Shown piece by piece: positions 1 to 7,532 of a DNA stretch of 64,000 bases. The position numbers were made by a program, and so were the translations under genes. How positions within the stretch are numbered: position 1 is the stretch's first letter; every line of letters starts with the position of its first letter. The notes beneath the pieces are model-generated. The model ran no database searches. It worked only from the letters and a program-made list of their open reading frames with translations, and had not been told where the DNA came from. The DNA lies in the NCBI GenBank assembly GCA_030684815.1, contig JAUXXQ010000024.1, positions 1 to 64,000 of the forward strand. The letters are read 5' to 3'. Source of the DNA: Methylobacter sp. (GTDB lineage: Bacteria > Pseudomonadota > Gammaproteobacteria > Methylococcales > Methylomonadaceae).

Positions 1-1
1 G

Positions 2-115
2 AAAGACAAAGGCGCCAAAGTCATTTTATCGCTACGCGCCTTGGTGCAGTCCAAAGGACGCTGGCAACAGTTTTGGGATAAGGTTGATCAATATGGCGCG
101 GGCGTTTATGCTTAG
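2..115 (+). pseudogene. C-terminal end of an unidentified protein, possibly a transposase (cut by window edge)
   Basis: An open frame enters from the left edge and stops with TAG at 113-115. The 37 visible residues include VILSLRALVQSKGRW and end in DQYGAGVYA. The wording resembles the tail of ISKra4-like transposases. That is recall only, and too little is visible to be sure. The neighbours are two broken IS remnants, which fits a mobile-element origin. Whether the upstream part is intact cannot be seen. Confidence 0.35.
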
Positions 116-139
116 TTGACATTATAAAAAATCAGCACC

Positions 140-403
140 CAGTCGATTTGCGGTATTGCCTTTGATTCGTCTCATGATTTCACTGGGTGCCATAGTAGGC
201 GGAACACTCACCAAAATGTGTACATAATCCTTGCTAACCACTCCTCTCACGATCCGTATCTCAAACGTCTCACAAATTTGACGAACCAGGGCTTGAACTT
301 ATTCGGCAACATCCCCTGTCAAAATTTTGTAGCGGTATTTTGTCACCCAAACAAAGTGATACTCAATTTGAAAAACCGTATGACTGCCATACCTGTAATC
401 CAT
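140..403 (-). pseudogene. Truncated IS200-type transposase tnpA with in-frame stop
   Basis: On the minus strand, the ATG at 401-403 begins MDYRYGSHTVFQIEYHF, the expected start of an IS200/IS605-family Y1 transposase. The sequence is nearly identical to the copy at 2829-3082. A TAA at 299-301 replaces an arginine codon of the other copy (GAA CGA there, GAA TAA here). Homology stops at about 140, just after the codons for NTANRL, so the catalytic tyrosine region is missing. The stretch 404-470 upstream of the start can form a hairpin and probably retains the element's left end. The copy is dead, but it preserves the native N-terminus that the second copy has lost. Confidence 0.85.
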
Positions 404-554
404 GACACTCTCCAAAATGAACCATTTTATCAGCTGAAGCTAACCAGCTGGAAGCCGGTGGTTTTAACCTTGTGATGGAAACTAAACAACTGAGTCTCAA
501 GCACGCCTTCAGAAACGGCGAACGAAACTTAAAAAGCTCTCCGAATTCCTTTGA

Positions 555-749
555 ATTAACACCATACTCGGCAATCTCAAGACAAGCTTGGGCGGTTCGT
601 ATGATTCATTTGATTTCGCCAAATATGCCCCCCGCTATTTATCCGCGTTCACTTATCGGTTCAACCAGCACTTCCAACTTGATACACTCCCAACGCATCT
701 GCTGGTAGCTATCGCCACCATCGGGCCCCGGCCGACTGGCTTCGGTTAG
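555..749 (+). pseudogene. C-terminal remnant of an IS1595-like transposase
   Basis: The frame starting after the TGA at 552-554 and ending at TAG 747-749 encodes 64 residues. They include LGGSYDSFDFAKYAPRYLS, then YRFNQHFQLDTLPTHLL and a final TIGPRP. This is the typical tail of IS1595-superfamily transposases, in which a KYAxRYLAExxYRFNRRF-like stretch precedes the C-terminus. No N-terminal zinc-ribbon or catalytic part lies upstream, so only a fragment survives. It sits between the truncated IS200 copy and parA. Confidence 0.6.
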
Positions 750-811
750 CTGAAGCATGTAGCTAATCAGGAACAAGGTAAGATTTGCATTACATTCAAT
801 ATCAGATATAC

Positions 812-840
812 TGAACACTATTTTTAATTATGTTGAACAC
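812..840. promoter_or_regulatory. Direct repeat TGAACAC x2 before parA, possible operator
   Basis: The heptamer TGAACAC occurs at 812-818 and again at 834-840, 22 bp apart start to start (about two helical turns), ending 2 bp before the parA ATG. ParA-type proteins often autoregulate their own promoter, so this could be an operator. The function is inferred from position and repetition only. Confidence 0.35.
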
Positions 841-842
841 AT

Positions 843-1655
843 ATGTCAGATAAAAAAACTACTGTTATTGCTATTGCCAATCATAAAGGTGGTTGTGGTA
901 AAACGACCACAGTTATAAATCTTTCTGCCGAACTAGCAAAAATGGGATTAACGGTCTTGGTGATTGACTTAGATCCACAAGCTAATGCAAGTCTTCATAT
1001 AGGAAAAAAGCATCCAAGTGAAGTTGCTGTAACATGCGCAGAATTATTACTTTCAGAAGTCGAAAAATTACCCCTATCCATACATAGTGATACTAATATT
1101 GAAGGAGTATCGTTGATTTATGGTTCTTTGGCATTAGGTACAACAGAGGACGCATTAAAAGATAACGCACCTAGACCTTCGGAAGAACTACGCGACAAAA
1201 TCAAACCACTTCATGGTATTTACGATGTTATCTTAATTGACTGTCCTCCCAGTCTAAAATTACTTACTAGCAACGCACTAGCCGCAGCCACACATTTAAT
1301 TGTTCCAGTTGAATCAGGTTCGCAATATGGAATGTACGGTGTTACTGATTTAATGAAACTGGTTAAAAAAATACATCGGATTAACCCGGATTTGGAATTA
1401 ATTGGTGCCTTACTAATTCGTCATGACGAACGGCAAACTGTTTGTAAATTAATTGAAGCTTCAGCTAAAGATCAGATTGGCAAGTTAATTGATGTCAGAA
1501 TTCCAACTAGTACGAAGGTAAATCAGTCAGCTATTGCACAAATGAGTTTACATGCTTTAGATAGAACAGCAAAGGTTTCCAGAGAATTTAGACACTTAGC
1601 AGAACTTATTGCTCAACAATTGAACCTTATGGATAAAAATTCTAAGCATGGCTAA
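843..1655 (+). CDS. parA: ParA family partition ATPase
   Basis: The 270-residue Walker-type partition ATPase carries the deviant Walker A motif NHKGGCGKTTT near residue 13, a Walker A-prime region LVIDLDPQANAS near residue 40, and Walker B VILIDCPPSL near residue 130. ParA proteins pattern on the nucleoid and move ParB-bound DNA during segregation. There is no N-terminal helix-turn-helix, so it is the short (Soj or type Ib-like) form. It overlaps parB by 8 bp. Codon use is clearly more AT-rich than in the chromosomal genes downstream, and it is flanked by IS debris, so it was probably acquired with a plasmid or integrative element. No replication initiator accompanies it. Confidence 0.9.
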   Translation: MSDKKTTVIAIANHKGGCGKTTTVINLSAELAKMGLTVLVIDLDPQANASLHIGKKHPSEVAVTCAELLLSEVEKLPLSIHSDTNIEGVSLIYGSLALGTTEDALKDNAPRPSEELRDKIKPLHGIYDVILIDCPPSLKLLTSNALAAATHLIVPVESGSQYGMYGVTDLMKLVKKIHRINPDLELIGALLIRHDERQTVCKLIEASAKDQIGKLIDVRIPTSTKVNQSAIAQMSLHALDRTAKVSREFRHLAELIAQQLNLMDKNSKHG

Positions 1656-2562
1656 TGATTTAAAAAAAATGCTGGAACAAAAACTACAGCAAAATAATCG
1701 GCGGCACGCTGCGGCAGATCAATCTGTCGAATTTTCAGAAGGTAGAGAATACTGTTTAATTGCTTTAGATCGTCTTGATCCTAACCCATATCAACCACGT
1801 CGCATTTTTCCGAAAGATGAATTAGAAAATTTGGCTGCATCAATTGCTGAAATTGGATTATTAGAACCAATTTTAGTTCGAAAAATTGATAATCGATATC
1901 AAATTGCAGCTGGAGAAAGACGTTGGCGAGCTCACAAACTACTAAATAAGCATGCTATTGAAGTATTAATAACCAGTATTACTGATAGCGATATGGCTGT
2001 TTTTGCACTCGCAGAAAACATTGATCGTGAAGATTTGAGTGATTACGAAATTGGTCTAGCTTTACGTCAAATAGAAAATATTTTTCCTACTAAGAAAAAA
2101 TTAGCCGAATCATTAGGATTTAATCGTGAAGATATGTATCGCTATTTTTCATTTGATGAATTACCAGAATTTATTCGTACTGATCTCAATAGTAATCCTA
2201 GATTATTATCACGGTCAGCAGCAAGTGATATTAAGAGATTGTTAAAAAAAGAAAAAGACACGCCTATGATCGACAGCTGCTTAAAGGAAGCCTGGTCACT
2301 ATTATTAGCTAATGAATTAGATCAAACTAAATTAACAGGATACATTAATAAAAAACTAAAAGCATTTCGAGAAAACATAACTGAATGTCACATTCAAAGT
2401 TCATATAATTTAATTCAAGATACTAAAAAAGTCGGTAATATTGCATGGACTGATAAACACATTACTGTAAAGCTCAATGTAAATGCAATAAATGCAGAAC
2501 AAGAACAGAAAATAAAAGATTTTTTAGAAGAAATTCTGAAAGGTAAATTAACAAAAGTGTAA
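1648..2562 (+). CDS. parB: ParB/RepB/Spo0J family partition protein
   Basis: The 304-residue protein has the ParB N-terminal CTPase/nuclease-fold signatures NPYQPRR (about residue 46), GERRWRAHK (about 90) and LAENIDREDLSDYEIG (about 125). A central helix-turn-helix region follows, then a lysine-rich C-terminus. ParB binds parS centromere sites and stimulates ParA. It starts inside the end of parA (8 bp overlap) and shares that gene's AT-rich composition. The tail after about residue 200 is divergent from chromosomal ParB, in line with a plasmid-type protein. A perfect 10-bp inverted repeat sits exactly at its stop codon. Confidence 0.9.
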   Translation: MANDLKKMLEQKLQQNNRRHAAADQSVEFSEGREYCLIALDRLDPNPYQPRRIFPKDELENLAASIAEIGLLEPILVRKIDNRYQIAAGERRWRAHKLLNKHAIEVLITSITDSDMAVFALAENIDREDLSDYEIGLALRQIENIFPTKKKLAESLGFNREDMYRYFSFDELPEFIRTDLNSNPRLLSRSAASDIKRLLKKEKDTPMIDSCLKEAWSLLLANELDQTKLTGYINKKLKAFRENITECHIQSSYNLIQDTKKVGNIAWTDKHITVKLNVNAINAEQEQKIKDFLEEILKGKLTKV

Positions 2563-2580
2563 CAAGTTGCTACACTTTTG
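2552..2580 (+). terminator. Inverted repeat at the parB stop, probable terminator
   Basis: CAAAAGTGTA at 2552-2561 pairs perfectly with TACACTTTTG at 2571-2580, with a 9-nt loop. The stem overlaps the parB stop codon and is followed by a T-rich stretch (GTTGTTCTTAATT). A Rho-independent terminator is the simplest reading. A parS-like site is an alternative, because this perfect palindrome lies next to parB. Confidence 0.55.
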
Positions 2581-2597
2581 GTTGTTCTTAATTAAAC

Positions 2598-3331
2598 ACT
2601 AAACACCCACCAGCTAAAGCTGGTGGGTTTACATTACGGACTGGAAGTCCGGATACGCGTCGACTTAACTACGCGTCTTATGGAGGCTCCATCTTAAATT
2701 CATCGTTCGGATTGGGCTCAAAATGATGCTCCAAATATTGTTTAATCATCTCTTCCGTCATCTGCCCAACTGTGACGCAGAAGTATCCTCGCGCCCAAAA
2801 ATGTCGCCCACAATATCTCTTCTTCAGACGGTATGGCAGTCATACGGTTTTTCAAATTGAGTATCACTTTGTTTGGGTGACAAAATACCGCTACAAAATT
2901 TTGACAGGGGATGTTGCCGAACGAGTTCGAGCCCTGGTTCGTCAAATTTGTGAGACGTTTGAGATACGGATCGTGAGAGGAGTGGTTAGCAAGGATCATG
3001 TACACATTTTGGTGAGTGCCCCGCCTACTATGGCACCCAGTGAAATCATGAGACGAATCAAAGGCAATACCGCAAATCGACTGTTCGAGGAATTTCCACA
3101 TTTGAAGAAGAGATATTGGGGGCGCCATTTTTGGGCGCGAGGCTATTTCTGCGCGACGGTTGGGCAGATGACGGAAGAGATGATTAAACAATATTTGGAG
3201 CATCATTTTGAGCCTAATCCGAACGATGAATTTAAGATGGAGCCTCCATAAGACGCGTCGTTAAGTCGACGCGTATCCGGACTTCCAGTCCGTAAATCAA
3301 ACCCACCAGCTTTAGCTGGTGGTTGTTTAGT
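2598..3331 (+). mobile_element. IS200-type element rearranged into a 229-bp inverted-repeat palindrome
   Basis: The stretch 2598-2826 is an inverted copy of 3103-3331. Each arm contains the same subterminal hairpin (CCACCAGC-TAAA-GCTGGTGG type), the GTCGAC/ACGCGT region and the 3' end of tnpA. A normal IS200 element has one left end and one right end. This one has two right ends and no left end. The left arm joins the gene body at about 2827, just after the native start codons. The arms are nearly identical, with scattered small differences such as TTAACTACGCG against TTAACGACGCG, so the duplication is not brand new. Confidence 0.8.
2772..3251 (+). CDS. tnpA: IS200/IS605-family Y1 transposase with a replaced N-terminus
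   Basis: The body from about residue 20 (RYGSHTVFQIEYHFVWVTKY) to the end is a complete Y1 HUH transposase, with the metal-binding HVH motif in KDHVHILVS and the catalytic tyrosine in IKQYLEHHF. These single-strand transposases cut and join at subterminal hairpins. The native first codons (MDYR in the truncated copy at 403) are missing. The ORF instead opens at 2772 in an antisense copy of the gene's own 3' end, which contributes about 18 foreign residues. Whether that start is used, and whether the protein works, is unknown. The downstream hairpin at 3301-3322 is a normal right end. Confidence 0.8.
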   Translation: MTQKYPRAQKCRPQYLFFRRYGSHTVFQIEYHFVWVTKYRYKILTGDVAERVRALVRQICETFEIRIVRGVVSKDHVHILVSAPPTMAPSEIMRRIKGNTANRLFEEFPHLKKRYWGRHFWARGYFCATVGQMTEEMIKQYLEHHFEPNPNDEFKMEPP

Positions 3332-3332
3332 T

Positions 3333-3400
3333 CGTTTCATAAAATCAAATGGTCAACGTAGCTCAAAATGAAAAAATGCACAATGCAAGACCTGACCCTG
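3333..3400. repeat. Partial copy of the CAAGACCTGACCC repeat family
   Basis: This fragment (TTTCATAAAATCAAATGG...GCACAATGCAAGACCTGACCC) is a partly inverted, shortened copy of the repeat found in full at 23583-23721 and again at 19503 and 20229. It directly abuts the right end of the palindromic IS200 element and precedes a gene fragment. This family repeatedly marks gene break points in the window. Confidence 0.65.
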
Positions 3401-3428
3401 TTTTTGCTTTGACCCTGTTTTTGCTCGG

Positions 3429-3656
3429 CTGCTGGAAGAGGCCGACAGTCTGCCTCTGGGTGAAAAAGTCTGGGGAAATACCACGGTGGACTGGCCTTTT
3501 TATCAGCGCGACAGCCAGTACCGCTGTGCCTTTACAGGAAAGGTATTGGCGCCGCAACGGCATTTGTCCAAATGGCGTTTGCCTGTTGCGCAGCTGCTGG
3601 CAGATTTTCCGGTAGGGCTAATTACCGGTGACAAGAGCGTCTGTAAAAATACTTAG
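3429..3656 (+). pseudogene. C-terminal fragment resembling maltooligosyltrehalose synthase (TreY)
   Basis: The frame from 3429 to TAG 3654-3656 encodes 75 residues with LPLGEKVWGNTTVDWP near the start and LPVAQLLADFPVGLI near the end. TreY proteins end with a similar layout: a GLPVGEAVWGDT-like segment, a short beta domain, then LADFPVALL. The rest of the enzyme is absent, and the upstream junction lies within repeat DNA (CCCTGTTTTTGCT duplicated). The assignment rests on this motif pattern and is moderately sure. That it is a broken 3' remnant of a real gene is more certain than its name. Confidence 0.5.
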
Positions 3657-3783
3657 GTATGCGTACTAATTTTGCTTAAGAGAGCTTTGTTATAAGATTT
3701 AGCCGTAACAGTATTTGCAAGTTTGGAGCGCGATGTGGCTATTAATGACAAAGGCTGTTGAATACCAATTGGCCGTTCGACAT

Positions 3784-3975
3784 CCTCCCCCAGCTAAAGC
3801 AAGGGGATTCCTGATTGCTCAGGAGTGGGGTTGTATCGCTACTGCCCACTGGTTTCTGCTGTTGGCGACATTGTTGCATCGCTCACTAAGCGGTTATTCA
3901 AGACCCCGCACTGGTTGCTTGGTTATCGCTGAAAGTGAAGTCCCCTGAACGGCGGGGTTTTACGCTACTTAGTGA
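3784..3975 (+). ncRNA. Orphan omega-RNA-like structured element (IS200/IS605/IscB superfamily)
   Basis: The stretch opens with the hairpin CCCCCAGC-TAA-AGCAAGGGG, continues with CCTGATTGCTCAGG, and ends with TCCCCTGAACGGCGGGG. Between them lies a region reading CGCTCACTAAGCGGTTATTC. This style, a stem with a GCTAAAGC apex followed by several compact stems, is what I associate with HEARO/omega RNAs of IscB or with right ends of TnpB elements. No IscB or TnpB ORF is next to it. The downstream gene is an unrelated GGDEF protein. A structural RNA relic is the inference; the assignment is by pattern recall. Confidence 0.4.
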
Positions 3976-4086
3976 TAAAGCCGCAGAAGCTAGCGTGATA
4001 CTGGGTGTTTTCTCTAAATGAAGCGTCATTAAAAATGCCCCCCATTAAATTCCGGATAGTTCCTCTATCCGAGGAGTAAAAATGCA

Positions 4087-6246
4087 ATGTTTGAAAAACT
4101 TAAGGATGGTCTTCGTATATTCGGGGCATTTTTTTTTATGATGCCGCAATTAACGCCCAATAAGCTGGTTATTGAAACCTTGCGGGTTAGTGAGGCTAAG
4201 TACCGCAACCTGTTCGAACACATTGATCAGGGCGTCATTTATCTGGATGGGGCAGGGGTTGTGATTGCGGCTAACCAGGCCGTTGAGCACATTTTTGGTG
4301 TGTCCCGGGACAGGGTTGTTGGGCGCAAGTTTCTCGATACTTGCTTTAAGGCGATCAAAGAAGACGGTTCGGTGTTTCTGGAGCAGCAACAACCTTCGGT
4401 GTTGGCCTTACGCACGGGTAAACCTGTGGAGGGCATGGTAATGGGCTTGTTTAATGTTGACCGGCAAAGCTATACCTGGGTAGTTGTTAATTCGGTGCCC
4501 GAATTCAGGCAGGGTGAAGTTAGGCCTTATCAGATACTGATGACCTTGACCGATATTACCCAGCAAAAATTGTCTGAAGGTAAGTTAAGTTTGGCGTCGG
4601 TTATTTTTAACAATATCGGTGAGGGTATCTTTGTCACCGATAAGGATAAAAAAATAGTGTCGGTTAATGATGCCTTTACTGCCATGACCGGTTTTAGTTA
4701 TCAGGATGTGCATGGAAAAAGAGCGCATTTTTTGCAGGTAAAGAAAAATCATCTGAAAGTTGACGAAGCGGTCACTGAACAGGGTATGGGCATGAATAGC
4801 TGGCAAGGTGAGGTTTGGCGCCGCCATAAAAATAATAAGGACTTTCCGTCATGGACTACCGTTAGCGAGGTAAAAGACTCGGATGGTGCGGTTACCCATT
4901 ATGTCCATGTGTTTATGGATATTACGCATTTCAAAAAAGCCCAGGATCATTTGGGGTTTTTGGCCTATCACGATCCGTTGACTAAATTGCCTAACCGGCT
5001 GTTATTGAAAGACCGTATCGACCATTCCCTGCAAAATGCGGTGCGCGAAGGTTCGCAAGCGGCAGTGCTGTTTCTGGATTTGGATCGTTTTAAGAACATT
5101 AATGACACTTACGGGCATGATGTCGGCGACGGCTTGTTAATGGAAGTTGCAAAGCGCATCAAGAATCTTGTTAGAAAGGAAGACACCTTTTCACGTTATG
5201 CCGGTGATGAGTTTGTGGTCTTTATGGAGAATATTCCTGATGCTAAAAACCCTGCCAAATTGGCAAGAAAGTTGATCGGCACTTTCGATGCGCCGGTTTA
5301 TATTAAAGGCCACCGGTTAAAAATATCCACCAGCGTCGGTATCAGTTTGTTTCCGCAGGATGGCCGCGATACCGAAACGTTGATTAAAAACGCCGATGTG
5401 GCGATGTACCGTGCCAAGAAAGAAGGGCGCAATAACTTCCAATATTACAGCCCTGAGATGAACCATCAGGCGTTCGAGAAGATGACTATAGAAAGCGCTT
5501 TATGCCAGTCTATTGATCAACATGAGCTGATTTTGTATTACCAGCCGCAAGTGTGCCTTAAAACCGGAAAGCTGGTCGGCGTTGAATCATTGGTGCGCTG
5601 GATGCACCCCACCCGGGGCTTGATGTCGCCCCAGCAATTTATTCCGATAGCCGAGGAAATCGGCTTTATTGTCGCGCTGGGCGAATGGGTGTTACAAAAT
5701 GCCTGTATGCAGATGCGGCGCTGGTTGGATCAGGGTTTCCGGGTGAATAAAATGGTGGTTAATGTGTCTGCGGTGCAATTTTTGCGCTCCGATTTTGTCG
5801 CTACGGTTGAGCGGATATTAGCGTTGAGCGGGCTTGAGCCGCGTTATCTGGAGTTGGAGCTGGCCGGCGGCAATTTTATGGATAATTCGGAACAAACCAT
5901 CAAGGCGCTCAATCAATTGGTTACGGCGGGAATCGATTTGACCATTGACGATTTTGGCGTCGGTTGTTTTTCGTTCAATAACCTCAAGCGAATCCCGGTA
6001 AAAAAATTGAAAATCAATAGTTCATTTGTCGTTGATGTGGTGAATAACGCCGAGGACGAGGATATTGCCCGTGCGGTGATCGCCTTGGGCCATGGCTTGC
6101 ATTTGCAGGTCATTGCCATGGGCATTGAATCAAAAGCCCAGCAAAACCGTTTGTCGGATTTAGGCTGTGATGAAGGGCAGGGCTATTTATACGGCTATCC
6201 GGTGTTGCCTTGGTCAGAGGTTTTTCAAAAAATGATGAAGCAGTGA
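4087..6246 (+). CDS. PAS-PAS-GGDEF-EAL protein with a degenerate EAL domain
   Basis: This 719-residue cyclic-di-GMP signalling protein has PAS domains at about 30-155 and 165-285, GGDEF at about 290-455 and EAL at about 470-715. The GGDEF site reads RYAGDEF, preceded by RKED, a matching RxxD product-inhibition site, so diguanylate cyclase activity is plausible. The EAL domain keeps the first Glu (ESLVRW), the Asn (NVSAVQF) and the Asp pair (IDDFGVG). However, the TES motif glutamate is glycine (LELAGGNFM) and the catalytic Glu of the AEGVE motif is methionine (IAMGIES). Phosphodiesterase activity is therefore unlikely. No membrane segment is evident; two PAS domains suggest cytosolic sensing. 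GAGGAG precedes the start. It stands alone between mobile DNA and a DUF2934 gene. Confidence 0.92.
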   Translation: MFEKLKDGLRIFGAFFFMMPQLTPNKLVIETLRVSEAKYRNLFEHIDQGVIYLDGAGVVIAANQAVEHIFGVSRDRVVGRKFLDTCFKAIKEDGSVFLEQQQPSVLALRTGKPVEGMVMGLFNVDRQSYTWVVVNSVPEFRQGEVRPYQILMTLTDITQQKLSEGKLSLASVIFNNIGEGIFVTDKDKKIVSVNDAFTAMTGFSYQDVHGKRAHFLQVKKNHLKVDEAVTEQGMGMNSWQGEVWRRHKNNKDFPSWTTVSEVKDSDGAVTHYVHVFMDITHFKKAQDHLGFLAYHDPLTKLPNRLLLKDRIDHSLQNAVREGSQAAVLFLDLDRFKNINDTYGHDVGDGLLMEVAKRIKNLVRKEDTFSRYAGDEFVVFMENIPDAKNPAKLARKLIGTFDAPVYIKGHRLKISTSVGISLFPQDGRDTETLIKNADVAMYRAKKEGRNNFQYYSPEMNHQAFEKMTIESALCQSIDQHELILYYQPQVCLKTGKLVGVESLVRWMHPTRGLMSPQQFIPIAEEIGFIVALGEWVLQNACMQMRRWLDQGFRVNKMVVNVSAVQFLRSDFVATVERILALSGLEPRYLELELAGGNFMDNSEQTIKALNQLVTAGIDLTIDDFGVGCFSFNNLKRIPVKKLKINSSFVVDVVNNAEDEDIARAVIALGHGLHLQVIAMGIESKAQQNRLSDLGCDEGQGYLYGYPVLPWSEVFQKMMKQ

Positions 6247-6413
6247 GGCTAAAGGGGCAAAAAACATTGCTCCCTAAGTATTCGTACTAATTATGTTGAA
6301 CCATTATTAATGTTAGTATTTTCTAGGTGTTTGTACGCATTGTTCCGCGCCCGTTCTGCTCATAGAATGAAAATCGGAGGGCATTCCTTCGATAGCGGTA
6401 GTGGGGTGGCGTT

Positions 6414-6611
6414 ATGGCCGATTTTAATTCAGTGCAAAAGCTAAATAAACAGGCTATAGACAAAGATAAATTCCAAATGATGGTTGCAGAACGGGCGTAC
6501 TATAAATTTGAAAAAAGAGGATTTATAGCGGGACATGAAGCAGAGGATTGGTTTGAAGCTGAGTTGGAAATAAAAAACCAATACTTTTACTGGTCACAGG
6601 ATATTGAGTAG
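6414..6611 (+). CDS. Small DUF2934-family protein
   Basis: The 65-residue protein has the pattern MMVAERAYYKFEKRGF followed by GHEAEDWFEAELEI. This is the DUF2934 signature: an AYYxAExRGF helix, then a GHExEDWLxAExEI helix. The molecular role of DUF2934 is unknown. Members are common as small standalone proteins in methanotrophs and other environmental proteobacteria. It has its own start after a weak purine-rich site and is separated by 150-200 bp from both neighbours, so it is probably monocistronic. Confidence 0.75.
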   Translation: MADFNSVQKLNKQAIDKDKFQMMVAERAYYKFEKRGFIAGHEAEDWFEAELEIKNQYFYWSQDIE

Positions 6612-6793
6612 TTATTCTAAAGCCAATGGTTGTTAACTAACGTTAAGCCAAATCATAGGCTAATAATGCCTGATTTTTAGTAAGCGTTGCTTTCCTTTTT
6701 ATAACCAACAGGAATGCAACGTTTGTTATTTTAATAATGTGTAAAATGAGAAAATGGTTTTCTTAAAGTACGCTATTCGTAGCTTTTATAATA

Positions 6794-7531
6794 ATGGTGC
6801 TTAATATGAAAAGAAATAATATCGCCGAAATATCAGGTCAAGATAAATTAGTCGAACATAAACAGCGGGTGGCTTTTCATGAAGCAGGTCATGCGGCGGG
6901 TATTTATTTGAATAACAAGCTGAGACAGCTACCGCCGGTGTTTTTTAAAATTATGTTTAAAGATATGAGTGATGTCACCGATGCCGATATTATGGCCTAT
7001 GAGATGACCCATGATGATTGTATTGCTCGGGTCGAAGGTGGGCGCTTAATCGAGTGCTTACCGCCATCTACTGATAGATGGGTGGATGAGTTAACCGGCT
7101 ATGATAAAGCAATGGAAAAATTAATAAATGACTATAAGATGGCTTTTGATGCGGATATTATTAACCTGCTAATCGGGCCTCTAGCTGAAGCCAAGCATGT
7201 TGCCGATTCTGATGATGAGTTGTTTAATCATCAATTAGTCAATTTGAGAGCCCTAAAGAATTATGGCGGCAGATCAGACCTTGCCCTGGCTAATGAATAT
7301 TTAGACAGTTATTCTGCCAATAAAGAACAAAAAGATAATAAACTGGATGAATTATTTAACCTGGCTTTTGATTTTGTAAATAATGATGAAAATTGGGCGG
7401 CAATTACCCAGCTGGCCCATTATATTCTGAGTAATGACAAAAATATTATCGGTTGTGAGGAGGTTGTTTCAATACTCGATGACTCAGTCGAGCGGTTTAA
7501 AAATCGCAGAAGGGTCGTGAGGAATCATTAA
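6794..7531 (+). CDS. M41-like (FtsH protease domain-like) protein of unknown function
   Basis: The 245-residue protein has [11 protein letters not shown] near residue 33, the zinc HEXXH motif in the same wording as the FtsH protease domain ([11 protein letters not shown] in the next gene). A downstream LIGPLAEAKH segment resembles FtsH's [11 protein letters not shown], where the third zinc ligand follows. There is no AAA domain and no membrane segment. The rest is acidic and helical. It ends 1 bp before ftsH, so the two are co-transcribed. A free-standing M41-type peptidase or regulator of FtsH is the inference. I know no named family for it. The start could also be the ATG four codons later, at 6806. 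Confidence 0.7.
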   Translation: MVLNMKRNNIAEISGQDKLVEHKQRVAFHEAGHAAGIYLNNKLRQLPPVFFKIMFKDMSDVTDADIMAYEMTHDDCIARVEGGRLIECLPPSTDRWVDELTGYDKAMEKLINDYKMAFDADIINLLIGPLAEAKHVADSDDELFNHQLVNLRALKNYGGRSDLALANEYLDSYSANKEQKDNKLDELFNLAFDFVNNDENWAAITQLAHYILSNDKNIIGCEEVVSILDDSVERFKNRRRVVRNH

Positions 7532-7532
7532 C

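Noticed and set aside
218-708. Two plus-strand ORFs of 85 and 78 residues
   Set aside because: They are shadows of the minus-strand truncated IS200 gene and of the IS1595-like remnant, which are better explained in other frames.
2742-3206. A 154-residue minus-strand ORF through the IS200 element
   Set aside because: It reads the palindromic element backwards; no family features, and it mirrors the transposase on the other strand.
3349-3615. An 88-residue ORF
   Set aside because: It is out of frame with the treY-like fragment, whose frame gives meaningful sequence.
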